The position numbers and the translations under genes are program-made. This document shows, in pieces, positions 15,964 to 23,571 of a stretch of DNA of 32,858 nt. Each line of letters begins with the position of its first letter. Positions within the stretch are counted from its first letter, which is position 1. Under the pieces are notes generated by a model. That model had not been told where the DNA came from and did no database searches. It saw nothing but the letters and a program-made list of their open reading frames with translations. Source of the DNA: Bacteroidales bacterium (lineage in GTDB: Bacteria; Bacteroidota; Bacteroidia; Bacteroidales; GCA-2748055). The stretch is from the NCBI GenBank assembly GCA_029210725.1, contig JARGFM010000036.1, positions 1 to 32,858 on the forward strand, read 5' to 3'.

Positions 15964-17736
15964 TTACACCCCGAACTGCATTTCACTCAGGTTTTTATAG
16001 ATGCCGTCAGCTAATTTCATCAACTGCACGTGGGTGCCCTGCTCAGCAATTTTCCCCTGATCGATCACCACAATATTATCTGCCTTCCGAATGGTGGATA
16101 GCCGGTGAGCAATGACAATGGAAGTCCGACCCACCATTAATTTCTCCAGTGCATCCTGCACCCATTTTTCTGATTCCGAGTCGAGCGAAGAGGTGGCCTC
16201 ATCGAGTATCAGGATCCTGGGATTCTTCAATACGGCCCTGGCTATGGCAATGCGCTGGCGTTGTCCGCCGGATAACTGAGTGCCCCGTTCTCCCACCCGG
16301 GTATCCAGTGTATCAGGGAACCTGTTAATAAACTCCATGGCATTGGCCTGCCGGGCGGCATCCAGGATCTCCTCATCGGTAGCCGAGGGTTTCCCATAAG
16401 CTATGTTCTCTTTGATGGTCCCTCCAAACAGAAAAATATCCTGAGGAACCAGAGAGATCTGACTCCTTAACACAGATAGGGGAATGTCATGGCAGTCGGT
16501 GCCGTCATAGAACAGCTCTCCTTTTTCCGGATAATGGAGCATCAGGAGCAGGGAGGCCAGTGTGGTTTTTCCAGCGCCGCTGGAACCCACGAAAGCAATC
16601 AGTTGATTGGGATCGATATTCAGGCTGATATTCTGAAGCACTGCCTCTTCCCGCCTGGAAGGGTAGGAAAAACTAAGGTTTTTCAGCTGAATGCTGCCTT
16701 CCAGCTGGAATTCTTCTCTGATCTCACCAGGTTCTTCCAGCTTTTCCTCCCCTTCGTCAAAGAGTTCAAACAGGTCTTCGGTGGCCCCGATGAATCTTTG
16801 AATATTGGTGAACAGGTTGGCCAGTCCTCCGATATTTCCTCCTACAAACACCGAATAAATGACAAAGGAGAAAAGATCGCCCGAAGCCAGTTCGCCCATA
16901 GCCATTAAGCGCGACCCCTGCCATACCACCGCAGAGATCGCCCCGAAAATTCCAAAGATGATAAAGGAAGAGAAGGCTCCCCTGTATTTGCCGCTTTTCA
17001 TCCCCAGGGCCGCTATCTCGATGGTAAGCTTTTTATAACGGTTCATCTCCAGATACTCATTGGTATAAGCCTTCACACTCTGGATGCCCTGCAGGGTCTC
17101 TTCAACAACCGTATTGGATTCTGCAACCTGTTTTTGAACCTCTTTGGAATACCGGCGTATAAATCGTCCGAATATCCTGGCCAGCACCATCATGGGTGGC
17201 AGGATGGCCAGCATAAAGAGGGTCAGTTTCACCGAGGTGAGGGCCAGCAGGACGGTCCCTCCGATGATAATAACGATCTGCCTGATAAACTCGGCCAGGG
17301 TGGTGGTCAGCGTTTCCTGCAGCAGCGCCACATCTGCAGAGATCCGGCTGTTAAGCTCACCCACTCGTCTAAGTTCAAAAAAACGAATGGGCAGTTTAAT
17401 AAGATGATTATAGGTAGAACCCCTTAAGGATGCCAGGGATTTTTCAGTGACATTCACAAAGAGAATCACCCGGAAATAAGAAAATACCGACTGGATGAGG
17501 ATAAGGATCCCGAGTAAAAGCGCAGTTTGATTGATGGCCTGCTCCAGCGAACCTTCATTTCCGGAATTCACCAGGTCTCCGAGCAATTTGGGGAAAGCCA
17601 GGCTGGTAAGGCTGGATCCCAGCAGAAAGAACATGCCCAGCAGGTATTCCCCCTGGAATGGACGTATATAACTATATAGTTTTAAGGAGTTTCGGAGGCC
17701 TTCGCGTGTGATCTTTCTTTTGGGTGGCTCTGCCAT
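15964..17736 (-). CDS. ABC transporter, MsbA/multidrug-exporter type (fused TMD-NBD)
   Basis: A 590-aa half-transporter. Start ATG 17736 (MAEPPKRKITREGL) was chosen over the longer frame because it lies 7 nt after the upstream gene's stop. The transmembrane domain spans about residues 30-320 with six hydrophobic segments, followed by the ATPase: Walker A GSSGAGKT at 384-391, Q-loop in VPQDIFLF, signature LSGGQ at 488-492, Walker B ILILDEA at 508-514 and the H-loop in VIAHRLST. All catalytic elements are intact, so it should be active as a homodimer exporting lipids, drugs or peptides. It is the last gene of a three-gene operon with the MDR oxidoreductase and the NAD(P)-binding protein. Confidence 0.92.
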   Translation of the reverse strand: MAEPPKRKITREGLRNSLKLYSYIRPFQGEYLLGMFFLLGSSLTSLAFPKLLGDLVNSGNEGSLEQAINQTALLLGILILIQSVFSYFRVILFVNVTEKSLASLRGSTYNHLIKLPIRFFELRRVGELNSRISADVALLQETLTTTLAEFIRQIVIIIGGTVLLALTSVKLTLFMLAILPPMMVLARIFGRFIRRYSKEVQKQVAESNTVVEETLQGIQSVKAYTNEYLEMNRYKKLTIEIAALGMKSGKYRGAFSSFIIFGIFGAISAVVWQGSRLMAMGELASGDLFSFVIYSVFVGGNIGGLANLFTNIQRFIGATEDLFELFDEGEEKLEEPGEIREEFQLEGSIQLKNLSFSYPSRREEAVLQNISLNIDPNQLIAFVGSSGAGKTTLASLLLMLHYPEKGELFYDGTDCHDIPLSVLRSQISLVPQDIFLFGGTIKENIAYGKPSATDEEILDAARQANAMEFINRFPDTLDTRVGERGTQLSGGQRQRIAIARAVLKNPRILILDEATSSLDSESEKWVQDALEKLMVGRTSIVIAHRLSTIRKADNIVVIDQGKIAEQGTHVQLMKLADGIYKNLSEMQFGV

Positions 17737-17743
17737 AGAATAC

Positions 17744-18739
17744 TCATATTTTAACGACCATCTTACCTTTGTTCCTGCCCTCAAAGAGATCCAGGAAAGC
17801 CTGCGGGATCAAATCAAAACCCTCCACCAGGGTTTCTGCATGCCGCAGTTTACCTTCGGTCAGCCAGCCCGATAATTGGACCAAGGCTCCGGGAAATCCA
17901 GCCTCATAATCATTTACAATAAACCCCTGCATCAGGGCACTGTTGCGTACCAGAAATGGCTGAACGCTAATGCTCTGGGGCAGAGAGCTTGCGTTATAAA
18001 CCGAAATGGCCCCGCATACCACGATTCTGGCAAAGCGATTGATTTTCACCAGGACCGCATCTGAAATCTCACCTCCCACATTATCGAAATACACATCCAC
18101 TCCATCGGGACAGGCAGTGGCTATGGCTTTTCTCATGTTCCGGGTGCTTCTGTAATTGATAGCTGCATCAAAGCCGAATTCAGAGGTGAGCATCCCGGCC
18201 TTTTCATCCGATCCGGCGATACCAACCACGCGGCAGCCACGGATTTTCGCAATCTGGCCTGCCACGCTCCCCACTGCACCTGCAGCGCCAGAAACCACCA
18301 CGGTCTCCCCTTTTTTTGGCTTCCCGATTTCGGACAAACCCAGGTAGGCCGTAAGACCCGTCATTCCCAAAACTCCCAGATAAGCGGAAAGCGGGGCTTT
18401 ATCCGCATCCACCTTATGCAGACCCTGACCATCGGATGCCAGATATTCCTTCCACTCCAGCATTCCGGAAACATAATCCCCTTCGATAAATCCGGGGTGC
18501 TTTGATTCAATCACCTGAGCAATTACCCCGGAGCGAATGGCTTTGTCCAGTTCAAACGGAGCCACATAGGATTTCGCATCGTTCATCCGGCCTCTCAGAT
18601 AGGGGTCCACAGACACAAAGCCTGTCTTTAACATGACTTCCCCTGCACGTATAACCGGCATGGCTTCCCTGACAAATTTGAAATCCGAAAGCAGGGGCTT
18701 TCCCTTTGGTCTTTTAGCTAGCAATATGGCTCGATTCAT
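17744..18739 (-). CDS. NADP-dependent MDR oxidoreductase (prostaglandin/2-alkenal reductase-like)
   Basis: A 331-aa medium-chain reductase of the zinc-free PTGR / CurA-type group. Visible features: an N-terminal GroES-like part with VDPYLRGRMND, the cofactor-binding GAAGAVGSVAG at residues 151-161, YFDNVGGE, and FIVNDYE near the C terminus, all typical of 2-alkenal or 15-oxoprostaglandin reductases that reduce activated C=C bonds with NADPH. No structural or catalytic zinc cysteines are present. Start ATG 18739 shares one base with the stop codon of the preceding gene, and its stop lies 7 nt before the ABC gene, so translation is probably coupled. Confidence 0.88.
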   Translation of the reverse strand: MNRAILLAKRPKGKPLLSDFKFVREAMPVIRAGEVMLKTGFVSVDPYLRGRMNDAKSYVAPFELDKAIRSGVIAQVIESKHPGFIEGDYVSGMLEWKEYLASDGQGLHKVDADKAPLSAYLGVLGMTGLTAYLGLSEIGKPKKGETVVVSGAAGAVGSVAGQIAKIRGCRVVGIAGSDEKAGMLTSEFGFDAAINYRSTRNMRKAIATACPDGVDVYFDNVGGEISDAVLVKINRFARIVVCGAISVYNASSLPQSISVQPFLVRNSALMQGFIVNDYEAGFPGALVQLSGWLTEGKLRHAETLVEGFDLIPQAFLDLFEGRNKGKMVVKI

Positions 18740-19404
18740 CAGTCTTTTCCCATTTTTTGAATGATATCCGAGGGTACAATCTGCATGTCGGGCAGGGATG
18801 TGGCCAGATTAATCATGGCAGCGGCTATGCAGGAGGCCTCAATGGCCCTGTATTTCCTGAACCTTCCCAGAAGGAAGGGATGGGACAGTTTCAGCAGGAC
18901 TGCTCCCAGGCTCTCTCCGAACCTCCTCTCCTCTCTTTGTCCCAAAATCAGTGAAGGACGCAGAAGGTAGGTATGGGAGATTTGTTGATCCAAAACAGCC
19001 TGCTCCATCTCTCCTTTGGTCCTGCTGTAAAAGATTTTACTTCCGGGGTTCGCCCCAATCGCCGAGATCACCACCATAGTGGGTATCCTGTTCACTCGGG
19101 CCAGTCTGGAGGCGGCCACAGGAATCCCGTAATCAATGGCGCGGTAGACCGCCCTGTCTTTGGTTTTCACCGAAGTGGTTCCCACACAGACAAAAACCTC
19201 ATCGGCCCTGAAATTTTCCTGGAAGTCTTCCAGCTGAAGCACATCGCCCAGATGCTCTTTGACTTTGGGAGAGCGGATTCCGGAAGCCCTTCTGGAAAAT
19301 AGTTTTATGCTTGCATAGCGGTCATCTGCAATTAATTTTTTTACAAGCAAGCTTCCTGTCAATCCAGTGCTTCCCAATACTATGGCTGTCTTCTGATCTT
19401 TCAT
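18739..19404 (-). CDS. NAD(P)-binding atypical SDR (HTATIP2/YbjT-like)
   Basis: A 221-aa Rossmann protein. Start ATG 19404 (MKDQKTAIVLGSTGLTG) is chosen because the nucleotide-binding motif should lie near the N terminus; the frame is open upstream to 19515 but those residues look untranslated. Features: GSTGLTGS for NAD(P), VCVGTTSVKTKDRA, VVISAIGA and the YSRTKGEME stretch with Tyr and Lys in YxxxK spacing. This group includes HTATIP2-like oxidoreductases and NAD(P)H-binding regulators; substrate unknown. First gene of the operon with the MDR reductase and ABC exporter. Confidence 0.85.
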   Translation of the reverse strand: MKDQKTAIVLGSTGLTGSLLVKKLIADDRYASIKLFSRRASGIRSPKVKEHLGDVLQLEDFQENFRADEVFVCVGTTSVKTKDRAVYRAIDYGIPVAASRLARVNRIPTMVVISAIGANPGSKIFYSRTKGEMEQAVLDQQISHTYLLRPSLILGQREERRFGESLGAVLLKLSHPFLLGRFRKYRAIEASCIAAAMINLATSLPDMQIVPSDIIQKMGKD

Positions 19405-19590
19405 ATCCGGGAAATTCAGTCCTTTAGTACCTGGGACATTACTCATAACAAGCGGAAGTGAAAATAGTTTTTGATCCTTCATTTGACTTGCAAGGCAAAA
19501 GGCGGTAAATTGCAATAAACCATCGACCCAAGATGCCCGGCAGCCTCAACCGGCGATATCCATGTTGAAAGGAACTATTTACACCACATT

Positions 19591-19824
19591 ATGGTAGAAA
19601 AGATCAGACAGTTTTTTTTAAGCATCATCGGAATCATCACCTTTGCCTTCGTTTTTTATCTGGTGTTTCGGGACGATCAGAAATTTATGATTGTATTTCT
19701 GATTAGTCTGGGCGGTCTTATCCTGCTGTTTCTTATTGTAGGGCTTATTTTAAAAATAAAAGACAATCTGGAAGAGAAAAAGAGACTGCAGCACTTCAAG
19801 CATCACTCCGGCAAAGAAAAGTGA
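19591..19824 (+). CDS. Small two-helix membrane protein
   Basis: A 77-aa protein with two strongly hydrophobic segments (about residues 8-26, FFLSIIGIITFAFVFYLVF, and 33-54, MIVFLISLGGLILLFLIVG) separated by RDDQK, and a basic cytoplasmic tail (KIKDNLEEKKRLQHFKHH). A GGAAC stretch 15 nt before the ATG may help ribosome binding. Function unknown. It leads a series of tiny membrane proteins on the plus strand. Confidence 0.65.
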   Translation: MVEKIRQFFLSIIGIITFAFVFYLVFRDDQKFMIVFLISLGGLILLFLIVGLILKIKDNLEEKKRLQHFKHHSGKEK

Positions 19825-19891
19825 CCTTCAGAACGGGAGGGAAACTGGTTCAGATCATTGAACAATTCTGCCTTTTAATTGCTTTATATAT

Positions 19892-20068
19892 ATGTCCGTT
19901 GTATATGCACAAACACCGACCCACTATCCCACAGGGCGTGATCCCATGGAATTCACGACAGGTAATATCTTGGTCTATATTGTATTCCCCCTGTTGTTAA
20001 TCGTATTTGCGATCCTGATCAGGAGGCGCAAAAAAAGCAAGAAGGAGCACGAGGAAAATTCTGTTTAG
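19892..20068 (+). CDS. Tiny single-helix membrane protein (58 aa)
   Basis: ATG 19892 opens a 58-aa frame: a short polar N-terminus (MSVVYAQTPTHYPTG), the motif DPMEFTTGNIL, one membrane helix (LVYIVFPLLLIVFAILI) and a basic tail (RRRKKSKKEHEENSV), ending TAG 20066-20068. Small Bacteroidota membrane proteins with a PMEFTTGNILVY-like motif are widespread, and some databases mislabel them as adenylosuccinate synthetase. The SVVYAQT start could be a short signal remnant. Codon use fits the neighbours. Function unknown. Confidence 0.6.
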   Translation: MSVVYAQTPTHYPTGRDPMEFTTGNILVYIVFPLLLIVFAILIRRRKKSKKEHEENSV

Positions 20069-20219
20069 CTTTCTCAATCCTCAGAAAGACCTGGATCCCT
20101 TTGATGAGGAGTTCGACTGGAAGGCTCCGGAAGAATCACCTGTCATAGACAACAAGGAGGATATGATCCGGGAAAGCAAGAAAAAAGATGAATACCGGCT
20201 GGAGAACAGAGAAAATTGA
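20058..20219 (+). other. Possible small acidic ORF without a standard start
   Basis: Overlapping the end of the 58-aa gene in another frame, an open frame reads FSFLNPQKDLDPFDEEFDW and onward to KKKDEYRLENREN, stop TGA 20217-20219. It looks protein-like (acidic, then basic helix), but the only candidate starts are ATT 20058 or CTG 20061, behind a GAGG sequence. It may be a real overlapping gene with a rare start or a damaged one. Confidence 0.3.
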
Positions 20220-20719
20220 ACGGTTGGTTTCCTCCATATTGATCAATCCCGGTTCATTCACTTTCTCCAGATGCTCAAATTGCCGGATATTCGGATAAGC
20301 ACCATTATGGCGCCAGAAGAAATGAAATAATATATCCCTTCGATGATCTGAACCAGGCACCCGGACCTACCCCAATATTTAGCAAGACCCAAACATATGA
20401 AAACCGGCCCACTATCTTCAAAAGGGTAAAAATTATCAAGATATATAACAATATCGGTGCATTTATGGATAATAAATAACCCTCAGGAGATATATGATAT
20501 CCTATAGAATATCAAAAAAGGTTAATAAGCGGATAAAAAATATCCCTTTCATGATCTGCCACCTCGAAAATTCCAAATTCAATGGCCCTGATTGCAGGAA
20601 TGAAACTATCCCCATTTTTCCGGGCATATCATATCAAAATCTTCTGAACTACAGGCCCAGCCTACAAAACTTGAAAATCAAAAGAAAATATGGGGGGAAC
20701 TCCAAAAACCAGGCACGGA
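20220..20719. other. Non-coding, AT-rich spacer
   Basis: About 500 bp with lower G+C than the flanks and no frame I can support as a gene. A plus-strand frame ending near 20480 (ending NNIGAFMDNK) lacks any start codon, and the 78-codon frame at 20494-20730 has Lys/Asn/Ile-rich, non-protein-like composition. No repeats or strong hairpins seen. Possibly a decayed region or a long 5' region. Confidence 0.5.
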
Positions 20720-20750
20720 TTGACAGGTAAGTAATTATAGCTTAGATTTG
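20720..20750 (+). promoter_or_regulatory. Candidate promoter of the 84-aa membrane protein
   Basis: TTGACA at 20720-20725, a 17-nt spacer and TAGATTTG at 20743-20750, an exact TAnnTTTG match, 46 nt before ATG 20797. This is the best two-box promoter in the window. Confidence 0.55.
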
Positions 20751-20796
20751 TATAGTTATTCGTTCAATAAGTGTTTTCTAACTCAAAACCAAAGGA

Positions 20797-21051
20797 ATGA
20801 AACTCGACAAAAGAGCTTTTGCATTATCGGCCGGCATATTGCTGGGTGCAGCTATCCTTGTGGTAACCTTCGTGTTTGTCATTTTCAGCTATGAAGGACG
20901 GCAGCTAGTAAAACTTCAGGGTTTGTGTTTTGGCTATTCCGTGAGCTGGTGGGGGGCTTTTATCGGGCTGCTGTGGGGTTTTATTTACGGACTCATCGGG
21001 GGTTGGCTCTTTGCATGGCTTTACAATAAGCTGGGCAGAGCGGAAGTCTGA
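20797..21051 (+). CDS. Small membrane protein, holin-like two-helix family
   Basis: An 84-aa protein with a first helix at about residues 9-32 (FALSAGILLGAAILVVTFVF), a short loop, and a second Trp/Gly-rich segment (WWGAFIGLLWGFIYGLIGG) followed by WLFAWLYNKL. This Trp-rich pattern is seen in small conserved membrane proteins that databases sometimes label bacteriophage holin; there are no phage genes here, so lysis is unlikely. A good promoter lies upstream and a hairpin terminator directly downstream, so it appears to be a single-gene transcription unit. SD-like AAAGGA precedes the ATG. Confidence 0.75.
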   Translation: MKLDKRAFALSAGILLGAAILVVTFVFVIFSYEGRQLVKLQGLCFGYSVSWWGAFIGLLWGFIYGLIGGWLFAWLYNKLGRAEV

Positions 21052-21063
21052 GTGTTTTATAAA

Positions 21064-21095
21064 GTAAAGCCTCCCCCCTAAGGAGAAGGCTTTAC
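21064..21095. terminator. Bidirectional hairpin terminator
   Basis: Perfect 9-bp inverted repeat, GTAAAGCCT (21064-21072) and AGGCTTTAC (21087-21095), with a 14-nt loop, between two convergent stops (21051 and 21112). No long T run, but position and stem quality support termination of both genes. Confidence 0.7.
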
Positions 21096-21111
21096 ACTGA
21101 CCGGAACTCTT

Positions 21112-22527
21112 TTAGAGTTTATAGTTGTTCCTGTACTTATAATGCATCAGGCGGTGACCGGCCGCTTCCGGATCATCCACAAACTGATTGGTGGCCGGGT
21201 TCCACTTCAGGGGTCGCTGAAGTTCTGTGGCCATATTGCCCAGGCAACAGGCGATTGCCGTGCTGGCACCCACCTCGATAGGAGCAATGGGATCCTTGCG
21301 CGAACGAACACTGTCTATGAAATCAAACATGTGCGCTGCCCGCTGCTCATAGGCATTTCCACCTCCCTGCTCGGCGGCTTTCTGCATGGCCTCCCACATC
21401 TTTCTCCTTTCTTCCCTGGACATCTGACGGGGCCTCATACCGGCAATTTCCGCAGGAATAAGTTCTGGCTTGGAGCAGCCGATATAGCCTCGTGCCACTT
21501 CAATCCATCCATCAGTTCCTATAAATTTAATTCCCTGGGCACCGGGCATGTCCTCCAGGTAAGGCTGTTCGGTCATGACCACACCGGTCTTGTATTTAAA
21601 GGTCAGGTATTCCTGTCCCTTGTAGCCTTTCGGGATAATCTCGCTGGGACCGGATCCATCCATCCCGATAGCGGCCTGGGCGATATCAAACATATGGGCA
21701 CCCCAGTCGGCCGTGTAGCCATTTCCGGTTTCAAGGTACCAGCGCCAGGCTCCCCATAATTTCTCATTCTCGGGCGGATCCAGACTGATCGGCGGGCACA
21801 GGTCCGGATGATAATGAATATTCGCATCATCTAAGGGTCCCAGCCAGAGGTTCCAGTTAAGGTTTTGAGGAACAGGCATCTCGGGAAGATCCAGGGGTTT
21901 GGGCGGATCGCCCACCTTTGCATATATCTTTTCGATATGACCAATGGAGCCGTTTTGTACCAGTTCTATGGCCTTTTGAAATTCAGCACTGGAGCGCTGC
22001 TGACTTCCCACCTGGACCACCCTTCTGGTCTTGTCGGCAACATCTTTCATTTTCAGGGCCTCCTGAATGGTAAAAGAAAGAGGCTTTTGCACATACACAT
22101 CTTTCCCTGCCTGGCAGGCATGAATGGTTTGCAAGGCATGCCAGTGGTCGGGAGTTACCACTTCAACGGCATCGATATCGGTCCGTTCCAGGATCTCCTC
22201 ATAGCGTTCGTACATATCGCAACGCTCCACCATTCCCTTCTCCTTTTGCCAGGCTTCGATCAGTTTCTTGAAACGAAGCTGTTTCATGCTGTCCACATCA
22301 CAAACGGCTGCAACCTGAACACCTGGAACCGACGAAAAGCCCCTGAAATCATTTAATCCCTGCTGACCTGCACCAATGAATCCAAGGACCACCCGGTCGC
22401 TGGGCGCAATGCGAATTCCATTGATGGTGTAACTGGGAAGAATAGTCAGGCCCGTCAGGCCTAAAGCAGAGAGGCCCAAAAATTTACGCCTGTCCATACT
22501 GTTGTCATTCTTTCTTTTCATAATCAT
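21112..22527 (-). CDS. Tat-exported Gfo/Idh/MocA-family oxidoreductase
   Basis: A 471-aa NAD(P)-dependent sugar oxidoreductase. The N terminus carries a twin-arginine signal (MDRRKFLGLSALGLTGLT), so the enzyme acts folded in the periplasm. The Rossmann motif is GFIGAGQQG (residues 49-57), followed by AAVCDVDS, VVTPDHWHAL and VYVQKPLSF, the QKP variant of the usual EKP motif common in this subfamily. DWGAHMFDIAQAA lies in the C-terminal substrate domain. Start ATG 22527 or 22521 (MKRKNDNS); both keep the signal. It is divergent from a DUF1080 gene across 241 bp, a known pairing in Bacteroidota 3-keto-glycoside metabolism: the oxidoreductase would make a 3-keto sugar. The cofactor is probably tightly bound, as in other exported members. 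Confidence 0.88.
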   Translation of the reverse strand: MIMKRKNDNSMDRRKFLGLSALGLTGLTILPSYTINGIRIAPSDRVVLGFIGAGQQGLNDFRGFSSVPGVQVAAVCDVDSMKQLRFKKLIEAWQKEKGMVERCDMYERYEEILERTDIDAVEVVTPDHWHALQTIHACQAGKDVYVQKPLSFTIQEALKMKDVADKTRRVVQVGSQQRSSAEFQKAIELVQNGSIGHIEKIYAKVGDPPKPLDLPEMPVPQNLNWNLWLGPLDDANIHYHPDLCPPISLDPPENEKLWGAWRWYLETGNGYTADWGAHMFDIAQAAIGMDGSGPSEIIPKGYKGQEYLTFKYKTGVVMTEQPYLEDMPGAQGIKFIGTDGWIEVARGYIGCSKPELIPAEIAGMRPRQMSREERRKMWEAMQKAAEQGGGNAYEQRAAHMFDFIDSVRSRKDPIAPIEVGASTAIACCLGNMATELQRPLKWNPATNQFVDDPEAAGHRLMHYKYRNNYKL

Positions 22528-22557
22528 TTATTTATCAATCCATCTAAAAGCTTGTTA

Positions 22558-22654
22558 TGTCATAAATTATATTTGTCAAAGCGAATACAATACTTTAGGC
22601 TTTCAAGATAATAAAAGTTCTGACTTATTGTGTCATAATTACACATAATTGTGT
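22558..22654. promoter_or_regulatory. Candidate operator region between divergent sugar genes
   Basis: The spacer holds a direct repeat TGTCATAA (22558-22565 and 22631-22638); the first copy lies in the palindrome TTATG-T-CATAA (22555-22565). It also holds alternating inverted repeats TGTGT (22629-22633), ACACA (22641-22645) and TGTGT (22650-22654). A TATATTTG box at 22568-22575 matches the -7 consensus on the plus strand. This is consistent with a shared regulator site; no regulator gene is nearby. Confidence 0.4.
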
Positions 22655-22768
22655 GTCAGGACCACCTCCCTGTGGTTTATCAACAGGGATCTGGAGAGCT
22701 ACGAAAAGTACCATTGTCCATTAGTGAAGCTTTCGTAACTTTAATCTGTAAACACAAGTCTGCTGACG

Positions 22769-23569
22769 ATGAAAAAAACGAAAACATCTGCCTTTCTGGC
22801 CTTAATTATTATGGCGATAGCCGGGGCAAAAAGCTTCGGACAGATACAATTGTTCGACGGCCGAAGTCTGAACGGGTGGTATACCTTCCTCCAGGACCGG
22901 GGGCGAGATCAGGATCCCAAAGAGGTATTTACCGTAATCGACGGGATGATCAGGATTTCCGGAGAAGAGTGGGGCTGCATTACCACAAATGAGGAGTATG
23001 AAAACTATAAAATTGTGCTGGAATTCAAGTGGGGCGAACTGACCCATGAGCCCCGGCTGGAAAATGCCCGTGATTGTGGCCTGTTGCTGCACTCCCTGGG
23101 TGAAGACGGCGGCTCTCAGGGGATTTGGATGCATTCGATTGAATGCCAGATGATCGAAGGAGGTACCGGGGATTTCATCGTCGTGGGGGATGGAAGCGAC
23201 CAGTTTCAGCTTACCTCAAATGTAAGATCCGATCCACAGGGGAACCACTTTTTCACCCGGGAGGGTGGACATCCCCGGACCATCACAGAAGGACGCATCA
23301 ACTGGTACGGGCGCGATCCGGAATGGAAAGATGTGCTTGGCTTCCGCGGCAGACAGGATGTGGAGAAGCCGGCCGGAGAGTGGAACACACTGGAGTGCAT
23401 CGCCTTTGAGGATCAGATCACCGTATTTCTGAACGGGATACTGGTTAATCAGGCCACCGCAGTGAGGCCCGCCAGGGGACGAATCCAGATACAATCGGAA
23501 GCAGCAGAAGTTTTTGTCCGGAAGGTGGAGCTGAGCCCGCTGACTGATCCAGGGATTACAGAGAAATAA
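22769..23569 (+). CDS. Exported DUF1080 protein (3-keto-disaccharide hydrolase/lyase-like)
   Basis: A 266-aa protein with a signal peptide (KKTKTSAFLALIIMAIAGAKSFG). The mature concanavalin-like beta-jellyroll starts with the family motif LFDGRSLNGWY, followed by VIDGMIRISGEEWGCITTN, FEFKW-type strands (VLEFKWGEL), DCGLLLHS, IECQMIEGGTGDF, and WNTLECIAFEDQITVFLNG near the end. DUF1080 enzymes cleave 3-keto-glycosides; the partner oxidoreductase is divergently encoded next door. Full length for the family. A weak promoter (TAACTTTA near 22737) lies upstream. It ends 3 bp before the stop of the convergent TPR gene. Confidence 0.85.
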   Translation: MKKTKTSAFLALIIMAIAGAKSFGQIQLFDGRSLNGWYTFLQDRGRDQDPKEVFTVIDGMIRISGEEWGCITTNEEYENYKIVLEFKWGELTHEPRLENARDCGLLLHSLGEDGGSQGIWMHSIECQMIEGGTGDFIVVGDGSDQFQLTSNVRSDPQGNHFFTREGGHPRTITEGRINWYGRDPEWKDVLGFRGRQDVEKPAGEWNTLECIAFEDQITVFLNGILVNQATAVRPARGRIQIQSEAAEVFVRKVELSPLTDPGITEK

Positions 23570-23571
23570 AA

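Noticed and set aside
20246-20480. Plus-strand open stretch ending NNIGAFMDNK
   Set aside because: No ATG, GTG or TTG start in frame and no similar protein known; probably chance in an AT-rich spacer or a gene remnant too degraded to call.
20494-20730. 78-codon plus-strand frame in the AT-rich spacer
   Set aside because: Lys/Asn/Ile-rich composition without helix or domain pattern, and it runs through the promoter boxes at 20720-20750.
20797-21051. Phage lysis (holin) role for the 84-aa membrane protein
   Set aside because: No endolysin, capsid or other phage gene in the window; the Trp/Gly-rich family is found outside phages.
21142-21759. 205-codon plus-strand frame opposite the Gfo/Idh/MocA gene
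   Set aside because: Antisense shadow of a well-conserved enzyme.
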